Of a DNA stretch of 64,000 nt, positions 8,121-16,620 are shown in pieces (within the stretch, counting starts at the first letter, position 1; the number at the start of each line of letters is the position of its first letter). This DNA is from an uncultured Albidovulum sp. (GTDB taxonomy: Bacteria; Pseudomonadota; Alphaproteobacteria; Rhodobacterales; Rhodobacteraceae). Made by a program: the position numbers and the translations under genes. The stretch covers positions 19,190 through 83,189 of the forward strand of contig CAJYAD010000018.1 in the NCBI GenBank assembly GCA_913064775.1, given 5' to 3'. A model generated the notes under the pieces. It was not told the origin of the DNA and made no database searches. It saw nothing but the letters and a program-made list of their open reading frames with translations.

Positions 8121-8151
8121 GCGGCGGGCGTATTTGGCGAACAATGAAAGC
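8121..8151 (+). repeat. Dispersed intergenic repeat, GTATTTGG-type tail
   Basis: The stretch GGGCGTATTTGGCGAACAAT followed by GAAAGCGG matches the tail of the dispersed repeat family of this window. This copy lacks the GC hairpin half and abuts the LysR start codon at 8158, so it supplies the leader of that gene. Confidence 0.65.
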
Positions 8152-8157
8152 GGCGGG

Positions 8158-9051
8158 ATGGCGGATTGGGATGATCTGAAGGTGTTTCTGGCGGTGGCGC
8201 GGGCCGAAAGCCTGAGCCGGGCGGGGCAGGTGCTGCGCATCGATCCGGCGACAGCGGGGCGGCGGGTGGCGCGGCTGGAGGAGGCCTTGGGGGCGCGGCT
8301 TTTCGCCAAGTCGCCGCAGGGCTATGCGCTGACCGCGGCCGGGGCGCGGCTGCTGGATCACGCGGTCCGGGCCGAGCAGGCGGTGGCCGGCGCGATCAGC
8401 GAGCTGCGCGACGAGGCCGATCTTTTGTCGGGCCAGATCCGCATCGGCGCGCCGGATGGCTGCGCCGCCTATATCCTGCCGCAGGTGGTGGCGCGGATCG
8501 CGGCCGAGCATCCGGGGCTGGAGGTGCAGATCGTGTCCCTGCCGCGCGTCTTCAGCCTGTCGAAGCGCGAGGCCGACATGGCAATCGGCGTCAGCCCGCC
8601 GGCGGCGGGGCGGCTGTCGGTGCAGAAGCTGACCGATTATCACCTGCATCTGGCCGCCAGCCGCGACTATCTTTCCCGCCACCCGCCGATCGAAAGCCCT
8701 GCCGATCTGAAGGCGCATCGCTTCGTCGGCTACATCCCCGACATGATCTTCGACAAAGAGCTGGACTATCTGGACGAGGCCGGCGGCGCGGCCTTGGCGT
8801 TGGCGTCGAACTCGATCGCGGTGCAACTGGCCTGGGCGCGGCAGGGGGCGGGGCTGGCGGTGATCCATGCCTTTATGATGCCCGGCGCGCCGGAACTGGT
8901 GCCGGTGCTGCCAGACCAGATCCGCCTGACCCGGGCCTATTGGCTGATCCGCCACCCCGATGACCGAAGGGTCGAACGGCTGAACCGCTTCGCCGAGCTG
9001 ATCGCCCACGGGGTGCGGCGTGAGGTCGCACGACTGGAGCGACCGGCGTGA
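8158..9051 (+). CDS. LysR family transcriptional regulator
   Basis: The 297-residue protein has an N-terminal winged helix (residues about 5-62, DLKVFLAVARAESLSRAGQV through RRVARLEEALGARLF) and a C-terminal periplasmic-binding-type effector domain. It is transcribed divergently from mmsA, which makes mmsA its likely target and a valine-pathway intermediate a plausible inducer; both are inference. The ATG at 8158 is chosen because homologous family members begin at this helix. Its ribosome site (GCGGCGGG) is weak. The frame is open for over 1.6 kb upstream, but that is antisense to mmsA. Confidence 0.9.
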   Translation: MADWDDLKVFLAVARAESLSRAGQVLRIDPATAGRRVARLEEALGARLFAKSPQGYALTAAGARLLDHAVRAEQAVAGAISELRDEADLLSGQIRIGAPDGCAAYILPQVVARIAAEHPGLEVQIVSLPRVFSLSKREADMAIGVSPPAAGRLSVQKLTDYHLHLAASRDYLSRHPPIESPADLKAHRFVGYIPDMIFDKELDYLDEAGGAALALASNSIAVQLAWARQGAGLAVIHAFMMPGAPELVPVLPDQIRLTRAYWLIRHPDDRRVERLNRFAELIAHGVRREVARLERPA

Positions 9052-9074
9052 ACGAAAGCTGCCGCGCGGTCGCC

Positions 9075-9100
9075 GGGGCGGGGCGGGGCCGGGGCCGGGG
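9075..9100 (+). other. G-quadruplex-forming motif
   Basis: Five runs of four G (9075-9078, 9080-9083, 9085-9088, 9091-9094, 9097-9100) are separated by only one or two C. This is a very strong G-quadruplex candidate 24 bases after the LysR stop, in a 244-bp gap before the CBS gene. The same gap also holds a hairpin at 9201-9220 and a TTGACA hexamer at 9234-9239 without a good partner at -10. Confidence 0.7.
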
Positions 9101-9295
9101 CAAAGGACGCGCCGGATTTGGCAAGCCACGCAAGGCGCAAATCCGTGGCCTTGCGCGCGCGCGGGCGCGCCGACTGCGCGCTTGGCCCGCGCGCGGGGCC
9201 GGCTCTCGCTTTCGCGAGCCGCCCGCGCCGGTCTTGACAGGCTGGCGCCATGGGTGAAGTCTCGACGCCATAGCGCATAACGAGGGAGGATAGCG

Positions 9296-9727
9296 ATGCA
9301 GGTCCAGCACATTCTGCAGACGAAGGGCGGTGCCGTGGCCAGCGTGCCCCCGGATTGCACGGTCGCCCAGGCCGCTGAGATGCTTTCGGCCCGCCGCATC
9401 GGTGCGCTGATCGTTACCACCGACGGCACCCATATTGAGGGCATCCTGTCCGAGCGCGACATCGTGCGCGAGTTGGGGCGGCGCGGCCCGGCCTGCCTGC
9501 CGGACCGGGTGGATGCGCTGATGACGCCCAATCCGATTGCCTGCACCAAGAATCAAACCGCCCGGGAAGTGCTTGAAATCATGACAGCAAAGCGTTTCCG
9601 CCATATGCCCGTGGTGGAAAAGGGAGAGATGATCGGCCTGATCTCGATCGGCGACGCGGTGAAGGCGCGGCTGGATGAGCTGGCGATGGAGAACGAGGCC
9701 CTCGAGGGTATGATCAAGGGCCTCTAG
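9296..9727 (+). CDS. CBS-domain protein (tandem CBS pair)
   Basis: The 143-residue protein consists almost entirely of two CBS motifs (about residues 10-65 and 75-130), seen as VAQAAEMLSARRIGALIVT and AREVLEIMTAKRFRHMPVV. Such stand-alone CBS pairs bind adenosyl nucleotides and act as energy or redox sensors; the partner is unknown. A GGGAGGA ribosome site lies seven bases before the ATG. No enzymatic domain is fused. It precedes coaD by 114 bases on the same strand but is probably a separate unit. Confidence 0.85.
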   Translation: MQVQHILQTKGGAVASVPPDCTVAQAAEMLSARRIGALIVTTDGTHIEGILSERDIVRELGRRGPACLPDRVDALMTPNPIACTKNQTAREVLEIMTAKRFRHMPVVEKGEMIGLISIGDAVKARLDELAMENEALEGMIKGL

Positions 9728-9841
9728 GGGCCGGGGCGGTTTTTGCGGCGCGGCGGAAAATCCTGCCGCAGGCGCAAAGTCTCCTTGCAAAGCCAGGCGC
9801 AATATTGTTGCGTGCGCCGGGCGAGCAACGGGAGGAATTTC

Positions 9842-10330
9842 ATGCGCATCGGCCTTTATCCCGGCACCTTCGATCCGGTCACGCTGGGGCATATGGACAT
9901 CATCAAGCGGGGGGCGAAGCTGGTCGACCGGCTGGTGATCGGGGTGGCGATCAACCGCGACAAGAGTCCGCTTTTCAGCCTGGAAGAACGGGTGTCGATG
10001 ATCAAGGCGGAATGTGCGGATCTGGGCAAAGTGGGCTGCGAATTCGTGGTGCATCCGTTCGAGAACCTGCTGATCGACTGCGCCCGCGACGTCGGCGCCG
10101 GGGTGATCGTGCGCGGGCTGCGGGCGGTGGCGGATTTCGAATATGAATTCCAGATGGTGGGCATGAACCGCGCGCTCGACGACTCGGTCGAGACGGTGTT
10201 CCTGATGGCCGACGCCCGCCGCCAGGCGATCGCCTCGCGGCTGGTGAAGGAGATCGCGCGCCTGGGCGGCGATGTGTCCAAGTTCGTGCCCGCGCGCGTG
10301 AAGGAAGCTTTGACCACCAAGTTCGACTAG
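9842..10330 (+). CDS. coaD: Pantetheine-phosphate adenylyltransferase
   Basis: This 162-residue protein has the nucleotidyltransferase signature YPGTFDPVTLGHMDII (T/HxGH) at residues 6-21 and the family motif SSTFVKE-like region as ASRLVKEIARLGGDVS. It transfers AMP from ATP to 4'-phosphopantetheine in coenzyme A synthesis. Length matches bacterial CoaD. The ATG at 9842 follows GGGAGGAATTTC; a longer in-frame extension from 9743 has no support. Confidence 0.95.
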   Translation: MRIGLYPGTFDPVTLGHMDIIKRGAKLVDRLVIGVAINRDKSPLFSLEERVSMIKAECADLGKVGCEFVVHPFENLLIDCARDVGAGVIVRGLRAVADFEYEFQMVGMNRALDDSVETVFLMADARRQAIASRLVKEIARLGGDVSKFVPARVKEALTTKFD

Positions 10331-10456
10331 GCCCCGCGCCGGTTAGGCCCGGCGGGTGGCGGAGCGCGCCTTCCTGGGCGTCTCAAAGCGTTATGCCGCA
10401 GTCGGCGTGGCTCGGCGGGCCTTGTGCCGCGGCGTCGCTTGGGGTTTGGTCCTGGC

Positions 10457-11290
10457 ATGCAACGCCCCCCCATCCCGCCGCCCGAGGCCGCAACCGATCA
10501 CCCGCCAGCGCCGCCCGCGCGGAAATGGCGGCGCCGGGCGGTTCTGGCCAGCGGGGCGGCGGCGCTGTTCCTTTGGGTGCGGTATCTTCCGCAATTGCCG
10601 GAAATCTTCGCCTCCGGCCCGGAATATCATCCGATCCCCGGCCTCGCGCCGTTCCGCTCGCTGGATGCGCAAGGGTCGGTGACGGCGCAGGGCGGCGGCG
10701 CGTTGATCGGGATAGAGCCGACCGGCGAGGCCCCAAGCTGGCACGCCTGGGTGCCCCGGGTGACGTCCGATCCCTGCCGCTATCTGTTCGCCGGGGGGAA
10801 TGGGGCGGCGGTGCCGGTGGCCTATTTCACCGATTACCAATGCCCCAACTGTCGCCTGCTGGAAGCGCGTCTTGCCGATTACGCGGCGGACCATCCCGAA
10901 AGCATCGTCCTGATCCGGCACGAATTGCCGCTTCTGGGGCCGAGTTCGGTGATTGCCGCGCGGGCCTTGCTTGCGGCGCGCCTGCAGCCCGGGTCGGCGG
11001 CGTTCGAGCGGCGACTGATGCAGGGGCGGGTGGTTGCCAACACCCAGGCGATGGCGGCGATCGCGGCGTCGGTCGGGCTGGATCCGGCGCGCCTTTTGCG
11101 CGACATGCAGGGCCAGGCGGTGCAGGACAGGCTGGACCGCGACCGCGCGCTGGCCTCGATCTTCGGCTTCTTCGCCACCCCGGGCTGCGTCATTGGCCGC
11201 ACCGCCTTTCTGGGGGCGCTGGATGCGCGGCAATTGGGCCGTATCATTGAAGCCGAGGCCGCGCTTGGCCCCGTTCGCTGCAACGCCTGA
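10457..11290 (+). CDS. DsbA-family thiol:disulfide oxidoreductase, membrane-anchored
   Basis: The 277-residue protein has a Pro-rich cytoplasmic start, one membrane anchor (RRAVLASGAAALFLWVRY, residues 27-42) and then a thioredoxin-fold domain with the active site CPNC (129-132) in VAYFTDYQCPNC. The later FGFFATPGCVIGRTAFLG contains the cis-Pro loop (TPG). It probably works at the periplasmic face as a disulfide oxidase or isomerase; the partner is unknown. A GTG at 10424 could add 11 residues. Neither start has a clear ribosome site, so I chose the ATG. Confidence 0.75.
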   Translation: MQRPPIPPPEAATDHPPAPPARKWRRRAVLASGAAALFLWVRYLPQLPEIFASGPEYHPIPGLAPFRSLDAQGSVTAQGGGALIGIEPTGEAPSWHAWVPRVTSDPCRYLFAGGNGAAVPVAYFTDYQCPNCRLLEARLADYAADHPESIVLIRHELPLLGPSSVIAARALLAARLQPGSAAFERRLMQGRVVANTQAMAAIAASVGLDPARLLRDMQGQAVQDRLDRDRALASIFGFFATPGCVIGRTAFLGALDARQLGRIIEAEAALGPVRCNA

Positions 11291-11320
11291 GGCGCCACGA
11301 CCGCAATGCCGGAATGCAAA

Positions 11321-11340
11321 CGGGCGCCCGAAGGCGCCCG
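11321..11340. terminator. Bidirectional hairpin between convergent genes
   Basis: The arms CGGGCGCC (11321-11328) and GGCGCCCG (11333-11340) pair perfectly around the stable tetraloop CGAA. It lies between the DsbA-like gene and the convergent gap gene. On the minus strand it is followed by a short TTT. It probably ends both transcripts. Confidence 0.65.
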
Positions 11341-11366
11341 CCGCATGTCCCGAAGCCCGGGTCGGC

Positions 11367-12368
11367 CTAGATCAGCTTGCCCATCGCCACCGCGGTGTCG
11401 CTCATCCGGTTGGAGAAGCCCCATTCGTTGTCGTACCAGGTAAGGATGCGCACCATGGTGCCGTCCATCACCTTGGTCTGGTCCATGTGGAAGGTCGACG
11501 AATGCGGATCGTGGTTGAAATCCATCGAGACGAGCGACTCGTCGGTATAGGCAAGCACCCCCTTCAACGGCCCGTCGGCGGCGGCGCGGATGGCGTCGTT
11601 CACCTCTTGCACGCTGGTCGGGCGCGCGGCCTCGAACACCAGATCGACGACCGAGACGTTCGGCGTCGGCACCCGGATCGACACGCCGTCGAGCTTGCCG
11701 TTCAGCTCCGGCAGCACCAGACCGACGGCCTTGGCAGCCCCGGTCGAGGTCGGGATCATCGACATCGCCGCGGCGCGGGCGCGGTACAGATCCTTGTGCA
11801 TCGTGTCCAGCGTCGGCTGGTCGCCGGTGTAGCTGTGGATCGTGGTCATGAAGCCCTTGGTGATGCCGATCGTGTCGTTCAGCACCTTGGCCACCGGCGA
11901 CAGGCAGTTGGTGGTGCAGGACGCGTTCGAGACGACCAGATCGTCGCGGGTCAGGGTGTCGTGGTTCACCCCGTAGACGATGGTCTTGTCGGCCTTGGCG
12001 CCCGGCGCCGAGATCAGCACCCGCTTCGAGCCGTTCTGCAGATGGATCGCGGCCTTCTCGCGGTCGGTGAAGAGGCCGGTGCATTCCATCGCGATGTCGA
12101 CATCGCCCCAGGGCAGGTCCTTGGGGTCACGGATCGCGGTGACCTTGATCTTGCCGCGGCCCAGATCGATGGTGTCGCCGTCGACGGTGACGGTGCCGGG
12201 GAAACGGCCATGCACCGAGTCGTAGCGCAGCAGATGGGCGTTGGTCTCGACCGGGCCCAGATCGTTGATGGCGATCACCTCGATGTCGGTGCGCCCCGAT
12301 TCCACGATCGCGCGCAGCACGTTGCGGCCGATGCGCCCGAAGCCGTTGATGGCAACCTTCACAGTCAT
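11367..12368 (-). CDS. gap: Glyceraldehyde-3-phosphate dehydrogenase, type I
   Basis: This 333-residue enzyme shows the NAD-binding start [17 protein letters not shown], the catalytic cysteine C151 in SNASCTTNC and the C-terminal [12 protein letters not shown]. It interconverts glyceraldehyde 3-phosphate and 1,3-bisphosphoglycerate in glycolysis and, in phototrophs, the Calvin cycle. Residues following the first strand (AINDLG) give no decisive view of NAD versus NADP preference. The proximity to tkt on the opposite strand is a common alphaproteobacterial arrangement. Confidence 0.97.
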   Translation of the reverse strand: MTVKVAINGFGRIGRNVLRAIVESGRTDIEVIAINDLGPVETNAHLLRYDSVHGRFPGTVTVDGDTIDLGRGKIKVTAIRDPKDLPWGDVDIAMECTGLFTDREKAAIHLQNGSKRVLISAPGAKADKTIVYGVNHDTLTRDDLVVSNASCTTNCLSPVAKVLNDTIGITKGFMTTIHSYTGDQPTLDTMHKDLYRARAAAMSMIPTSTGAAKAVGLVLPELNGKLDGVSIRVPTPNVSVVDLVFEAARPTSVQEVNDAIRAAADGPLKGVLAYTDESLVSMDFNHDPHSSTFHMDQTKVMDGTMVRILTWYDNEWGFSNRMSDTAVAMGKLI

Positions 12369-12503
12369 AGCTGTCCTCCGTTACGGATTGCGGCCCTCGA
12401 CGCGCGGCTCGCGCGGGGGGCCGCGCCCTCCACCCCCGTGGTGGATCGGGTCTGCTCCGCAAAGGCCAGATTTCGGCGTAAAGATCAACCGCCGCGCGCG
12501 CTG

Positions 12504-12647
12504 TTAGCGCCAGAACTGCAGGTAATTTATCAATGTGGCGAGCTTCTTCACGAGGAACAACATCACATGCGCGCCGTTGAAAAGGAAATCCGCCCCGATG
12601 AGCAGGATCAAGAGCGCGGCGAAAATCAGGGCTAGGCGGTCGGTCAT
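12504..12647 (-). CDS. Small membrane protein, 47 aa
   Basis: The 47-residue product begins MTDRLALIFAALLILLIGAD and is hydrophobic over most of its length, with a basic KK near the middle and an aromatic YLQFWR end. The ATG at 12647 follows GGAGGCCGC at good distance. It sits upstream of gap on the same strand, 135 bases away. I know of no function. The clear ribosome site and membrane composition make it a likely real gene rather than a chance frame. Confidence 0.65.
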   Translation of the reverse strand: MTDRLALIFAALLILLIGADFLFNGAHVMLFLVKKLATLINYLQFWR

Positions 12648-12829
12648 GCGGCCTCCGGGGCGGGACTTGGGCGGCAATCTAGACGAGCGGACGGCAAAGG
12701 AGAAGATCGCGTGGCAGGCGCGGCGCGTGGCAGGACAGGCCGTGGCCAGCTTCACCATGTCTCAGGCGCTGGGGACTTGCCCCGGGCGGGCGTTGCGAAG
12801 AGGCTGGGGCAGCGCAGGAAAGGGACAGG

Positions 12830-13774
12830 ATGAGCGGACTTCTGGCATTGCTTGACGATGTGGCGGCGATCGCCAAGCTGGCGGCGGCTTCGGTGGACGA
12901 TATCGCCGGGCAGGCGGCGAAGGCGGGGGTCAAGGCCTCGGGCGCGGTGATCGACGACGCCGCGGTGACGCCGAAATTCGTGCATGGCATCCCGGCGGCG
13001 CGCGAATTGCCGATGGTGGGGCGGATCGCACTTGGCTCGGTGCGCAACAAGCTGGTGTTCCTTCTGCCCGCCGCGCTGGGGCTGTCGGCGGTGGCGCCCG
13101 GGCTGATCCAGCCGCTTCTGATGCTGGGCGGCGGCTATCTGGGCTATGAGGGGGCCGAGAAGGTGTTGCACTGGCTGCGCCCCGGCCATGCCCCGGTGCC
13201 CGAGGGCGCCCGCGACGCCGCGCGGCTGGAGGAAGCCCGGGTCAAGGGCGCGATCAAGACCGATTTCATCCTGTCGGCCGAGATCATGACCATCATCCTC
13301 GCCGATATTTCCGAACCCAACCTGTGGTGGCGTGGCGCGGTGCTGGCGCTGGCGGGGCTGATGATTACCGCGCTGGTCTACGGCGGCGTGGCGCTGATCG
13401 TGAAGGCCGATGATCTGGGCCTGCATATGGCGCGCGTCGGGCGGCTGGCGGCGACGCGGGTGCTGGGGCGGGCGCTGGTGCGGGCGATGCCGGGGTTCCT
13501 GAGCGGGCTGGCTGCGGTGGGCACGGTGGCGATGCTGTGGGTCGGCGGCGCGATCGTGGCGCATGGGCTGGAAAGCTTTCATATCGAGGCGCCGGCGCAT
13601 CTGGTCCAGCTGATCTCGGGCACCTCGGCCGATGCGGTGCCCGCGGCGCTCGCCCCGGCCATCGGCTGGGCGGCGGGGGCGCTGAGCCATGCGGTGATCG
13701 GGCTGGGAGTGGGGGCTGTGCTGCTGGCGCTGATCTCAGGCGCCGCGCGGCTGCTGGGGAAAGGCGGGCACTGA
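12830..13774 (+). CDS. DUF808 (YedI-like) family inner-membrane protein
   Basis: A 314-residue membrane protein starting MSGLLALLDDVAAIAKLAAA and containing VDDAAVTP-like IDDAAVTPKFVHGIPAAREL, the recognisable N-terminal block of the DUF808/YedI family. Five or more hydrophobic segments follow (for example NKLVFLLPAALGLSAVAPG and MITALVYGGVALIV). The function of the family is unknown. An AGGAAAGGGAC ribosome site precedes the ATG. It is divergent from the 47-aa gene and followed by a hairpin. Confidence 0.88.
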   Translation: MSGLLALLDDVAAIAKLAAASVDDIAGQAAKAGVKASGAVIDDAAVTPKFVHGIPAARELPMVGRIALGSVRNKLVFLLPAALGLSAVAPGLIQPLLMLGGGYLGYEGAEKVLHWLRPGHAPVPEGARDAARLEEARVKGAIKTDFILSAEIMTIILADISEPNLWWRGAVLALAGLMITALVYGGVALIVKADDLGLHMARVGRLAATRVLGRALVRAMPGFLSGLAAVGTVAMLWVGGAIVAHGLESFHIEAPAHLVQLISGTSADAVPAALAPAIGWAAGALSHAVIGLGVGAVLLALISGAARLLGKGGH

Positions 13775-13812
13775 AGGCGGCGGCCACTGAAAGGGTGGCG
13801 GGCGCGCGGAAG

Positions 13813-13850
13813 GGCAGGGGTGCTGCCCCATTCAGCGGGGAATCCCTGCC
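13813..13850 (+). terminator. Hairpin after the DUF808 gene
   Basis: The arms GGCAGGG (13813-13819) and CCCTGCC (13844-13850) enclose a second pairing CCCC/GGGG (13826-13829 with 13837-13840). It lies 39 bases after the DUF808 stop. There is no T-run, so a terminator role is tentative. Confidence 0.4.
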
Positions 13851-13952
13851 GATGCTAAGCTTCACCGCCTGTCTTGCTTGATCTCGCCCGTCAGGCTGCT
13901 ATGACCGCGCAGAATAGGCGCGCCCAGCGCCCGGATTGCTTTGGAGGCCCCC

Positions 13953-15974
13953 TTGGACATCGCCACGCTGCGCAAGACGCACCCCGATCACTGGATGAAA
14001 GCCGCCGCCCTTCGGGTGTTGGCGATGGATGCGGTGCAGGCCGCCAACTCGGGCCACCCGGGCATGCCGATGGGCATGGCCGATGTGGCCACCGTGCTGT
14101 TCGAGAAGCACCTGAAATTCGACGCCTCCGCCCCCGACTGGGCCGACCGCGACCGGTTCGTGCTGTCGGCGGGTCATGGCTCGATGCTGCTCTATGGTCT
14201 GCTGCACCTGACCGGCTATGCCGACATGACCATCGAGGAAATCCGCAATTTCCGCCAATGGGGCGCGAAGACCGCGGGCCATCCCGAATACGGCCATGCC
14301 AAGGGGATCGAAACCACCACCGGCCCGCTGGGGCAAGGCCTTGCCACCGCCGTCGGCATGGCGATGGCCGAGGAAAGCCTGCGCGCCCGCTTCGGCCAGA
14401 AGCTGGTGGATCACACCTCCTATGTCATCGCCGGCGACGGCTGCCTGATGGAGGGCATCAGCCAAGAGGCCATCGGCCTTGCGGGCATGCAGAAGCTGTC
14501 GAAGCTGATCGTGCTGTGGGACAACAACGACATCTCGATCGACGGCCGCATCAGCCTGTCCGATGTCACCGATCAGCGCGCGCGCTTTGCCGCCTCGGGC
14601 TGGAAGGTGCTGCATTGCGACGGCCATGACCCCGAAGACATCGACCGCGCGCTGACCGAGGCGAAAACCTCGGACCGCCCGGTGATGATCGACTGCAAGA
14701 CCCATATCGGTTTCGGCAGCCCGGCCAAGCAGGACACTAAGGGCGCGCATGGCTCGCCGCTGGGGGCCGAGGAAATCGCCAAGGTGCGCGAGATCTACGG
14801 CTGGACCGCGCCGGCCTTCGAGATCCCCGCCGCGATCAAGCAGGGCTGGGAAGCGATCGGTCGCCGTGGCGCCGCCGTGCGCGCCGAATGGGAAGCGCGT
14901 CTTGGCGCGCTGACAGGGGCCCGCAAGGTCGAATTCGACCGGGTGATCGCGGGCGAGGCGCCGAAGAAGCTGGCCGCCACGATCCGCGCGCTGAAAAAGC
15001 AGATGAGCGAGGCGCAGCCCAAGGTCGCGACGCGCAAATCCTCGGAAATGGTGCTGGAGGTCGTGAACCCCGCGATGCCGGAAACCATCGGCGGCTCGGC
15101 CGATCTGACCGGCTCGAACAACACGCTGACGGCGGGTCTGGGGATCTTCGGCCCTGAGAACCGCAAGGGCCGCTACGTCCATTTCGGCATCCGCGAACAT
15201 GGCATGGCGGCGGCGATGAACGGCATGGCGCTGCATGGCGGGATGCGCCCCTATGGCGGCACCTTCATGTGCTTCACCGATTACGCCCGCGGCGCGATGC
15301 GGCTGGCGGCGCTGATGGGGGCGCCCAGCATCTTCGTCATGACCCACGATTCAATCGGCCTGGGCGAGGACGGCCCGACCCACCAGCCGGTCGAACATCT
15401 GGCGATCTGCCGCGCCACGCCCAACACCCTGACCTTCCGCCCCGCCGACACGGTGGAAACCGCCGAAGCCTGGGAGATCGCGCTGACCTCGGATCGCCAG
15501 CCCTCGGTGCTGGTGCTGAGCCGGCAGAACCTGCCCACGGTGCGGGTGAAGCACACGACCAAGAACCTGACCGCCCAGGGTGCCTATGTGCTGGCCGAGG
15601 CCACCGGCAAGCGTCAGGCGATCCTGATGGCGACCGGGTCGGAGGTCGAGATTGCGATGAAGGCACGCGAGATGCTGGAAGAGGCCGGGATCGGCACCCG
15701 CGTGGTCTCGGTCCCGTCGATGGAGCTGTTCGCGGCGCAGGACGCGGCCTATCGCAAGAAGGTGCTGCCGGCCGGTCCGGTGCGCGTGGCGATCGAGGCG
15801 GGCGGGCGCATGGGCTGGGACCGCTGGCTTCTGGGCGAGCGCGGGCGCGAGGCCAAGGCCGCCTTCATCGGGATGGAGGGCTTCGGCGCCTCGGCCCCGG
15901 CGCCGGTGCTTTATGAGAAGTTCGGCATCACCCCCGAGGCGACGGTCGCCAAGGTCAAGGAAATGCTCGGCTGA
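13953..15974 (+). CDS. tkt: Transketolase
   Basis: This 673-residue enzyme contains the thiamine diphosphate motif [20 protein letters not shown], the N-terminal [14 protein letters not shown] and the second-domain [17 protein letters not shown]. It moves two-carbon ketol units in the pentose phosphate and Calvin cycles. Start choice: the in-frame TTG at 13941 overlaps a perfect GGAGG (13943-13947), which would then lie inside the gene. The TTG at 13953 has that GGAGG at five-base spacing and gives [14 protein letters not shown], so it is preferred. An intrinsic terminator follows. Confidence 0.95.
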   Translation: MDIATLRKTHPDHWMKAAALRVLAMDAVQAANSGHPGMPMGMADVATVLFEKHLKFDASAPDWADRDRFVLSAGHGSMLLYGLLHLTGYADMTIEEIRNFRQWGAKTAGHPEYGHAKGIETTTGPLGQGLATAVGMAMAEESLRARFGQKLVDHTSYVIAGDGCLMEGISQEAIGLAGMQKLSKLIVLWDNNDISIDGRISLSDVTDQRARFAASGWKVLHCDGHDPEDIDRALTEAKTSDRPVMIDCKTHIGFGSPAKQDTKGAHGSPLGAEEIAKVREIYGWTAPAFEIPAAIKQGWEAIGRRGAAVRAEWEARLGALTGARKVEFDRVIAGEAPKKLAATIRALKKQMSEAQPKVATRKSSEMVLEVVNPAMPETIGGSADLTGSNNTLTAGLGIFGPENRKGRYVHFGIREHGMAAAMNGMALHGGMRPYGGTFMCFTDYARGAMRLAALMGAPSIFVMTHDSIGLGEDGPTHQPVEHLAICRATPNTLTFRPADTVETAEAWEIALTSDRQPSVLVLSRQNLPTVRVKHTTKNLTAQGAYVLAEATGKRQAILMATGSEVEIAMKAREMLEEAGIGTRVVSVPSMELFAAQDAAYRKKVLPAGPVRVAIEAGGRMGWDRWLLGERGREAKAAFIGMEGFGASAPAPVLYEKFGITPEATVAKVKEMLG

Positions 15975-15998
15975 TTTTCAGCTGACGCGAGCATGAGG

Positions 15999-16035
15999 GC
16001 CGTCCGGGGGAAACCTGCGGGCGGCTCTTTGTTTT
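15999..16035 (+). terminator. Intrinsic terminator after tkt
   Basis: The arms GCCGTCCG (15999-16006) and CGGGCGGC (16018-16025) form an eight-pair stem with one G-U, followed by TCTTTGTTTT. It starts 25 bases after the tkt stop. Confidence 0.75.
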
Positions 16036-16107
16036 GGTCTTGGTGCGACGTTGCTGTTGGGCTGTCGGGGTCGGATCAGGCGGGGCTTGGAATGGGTGTC
16101 TCGGCTG

Positions 16108-16235
16108 GCGGGGGCGCTGCCCGTCGCCAGTGTCGCTCGGAGTTGCCAATGGCTGCGCCACTGGTCCGAGCACCATTGGCGACGGCGCTTCCAATGGCGA
16201 CCCCCCGGGATATTTTCGCCGGAAAGAATGCAAGG
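16108..16235 (+). repeat. Dispersed intergenic repeat with a nested element
   Basis: The outer parts, GCGGGGGCGCTGCCC (16108-16122) and CCCCCGGGATATTTT with GAAAGAATG (16202-16230), match the dispersed repeat consensus of this window. Between them, at 16123-16201, is a 79-base nested sequence bounded by GTCGCC and GGCGAC. It is related to the 42-base nested sequence at 59849-59890. This is the most complex copy in the window. Confidence 0.8.
16123..16201. repeat. Nested hairpin element, long version
   Basis: The element begins GTCGCCAGTG and ends CCAATGGCGAC, giving GTCGCC/GGCGAC terminal inversion. Its left (19 bases) and right (about 18 bases) ends match the reverse complement of the 42-base element at 59849-59890. 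The middle contains a further CGCCACTGGTCCGAG and ATTGGCGAC, an inverted near-copy of the same unit. It thus looks like one element duplicated in inverse orientation inside itself. Confidence 0.65.
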
Positions 16236-16620
16236 AGCGCGCTTTGGGCATGCCGTTGGTCAGGGCGACGATGGCTGTGGGGGGCACTCGGCGCCGGGTC
16301 GGAGGCCGCTGCTGTGGCATGACGGTCGAGTACACGCATAGGATGTATCGTGGCCGGGCGGGCGCCGGCCCGGCTTCTGGGCGCCCGAAGCAGAGGCTGC
16401 GGCCCGGCGAAAACCTGCCCAACTTGAACTTCGCGGGCTAGTCTTCTGCGGTTATTGACTCTTATCGCCCTGTAAGGAAATTTCTGGGGGCGAAATCCGG
16501 GCCGGCTTTGGTCTATCATCGCCCCCGGGGGCGAGGCGCGGCCGATTCGCGGCCCTGTTTCGCTTTCCCCGGGTGACGGGGCTGACGTCGGCGCCGCCGC
16601 TGGCAAGGAGGACGAGGCTG
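16236..16620. other. Non-coding stretch before the zapA operon
   Basis: I see no gene in these 385 bases. Several short open frames cross it in all directions without ribosome sites or recognisable products. It contains a GC hairpin with arms GCCGGGC (16353-16359) and GCCCGGC (16368-16374), and a locally AT-richer patch around TTGACT (16455-16460) that may belong to the promoter of the coiled-coil/zapA genes. No convincing -10 box is placed at 17 bases. Confidence 0.5.

Noticed and set aside
6544..8157. Long in-frame extension upstream of the LysR regulator
   Set aside because: It lies antisense to mmsA; the regulator's winged helix begins at 8158, so the extension is not coding.
9234..9262. 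Promoter for the CBS gene at TTGACA
   Set aside because: The -35 hexamer is perfect, but no -10 hexamer is found at 16-18 bases.
13899..15347. Open frame of 482 codons antisense to tkt
   Set aside because: Low-complexity product mirroring the transketolase gene, with no motifs.
15993..16441. Several overlapping short frames after tkt
   Set aside because: They run through a terminator, a dispersed repeat and a nested hairpin; no ribosome site and no recognisable domain.
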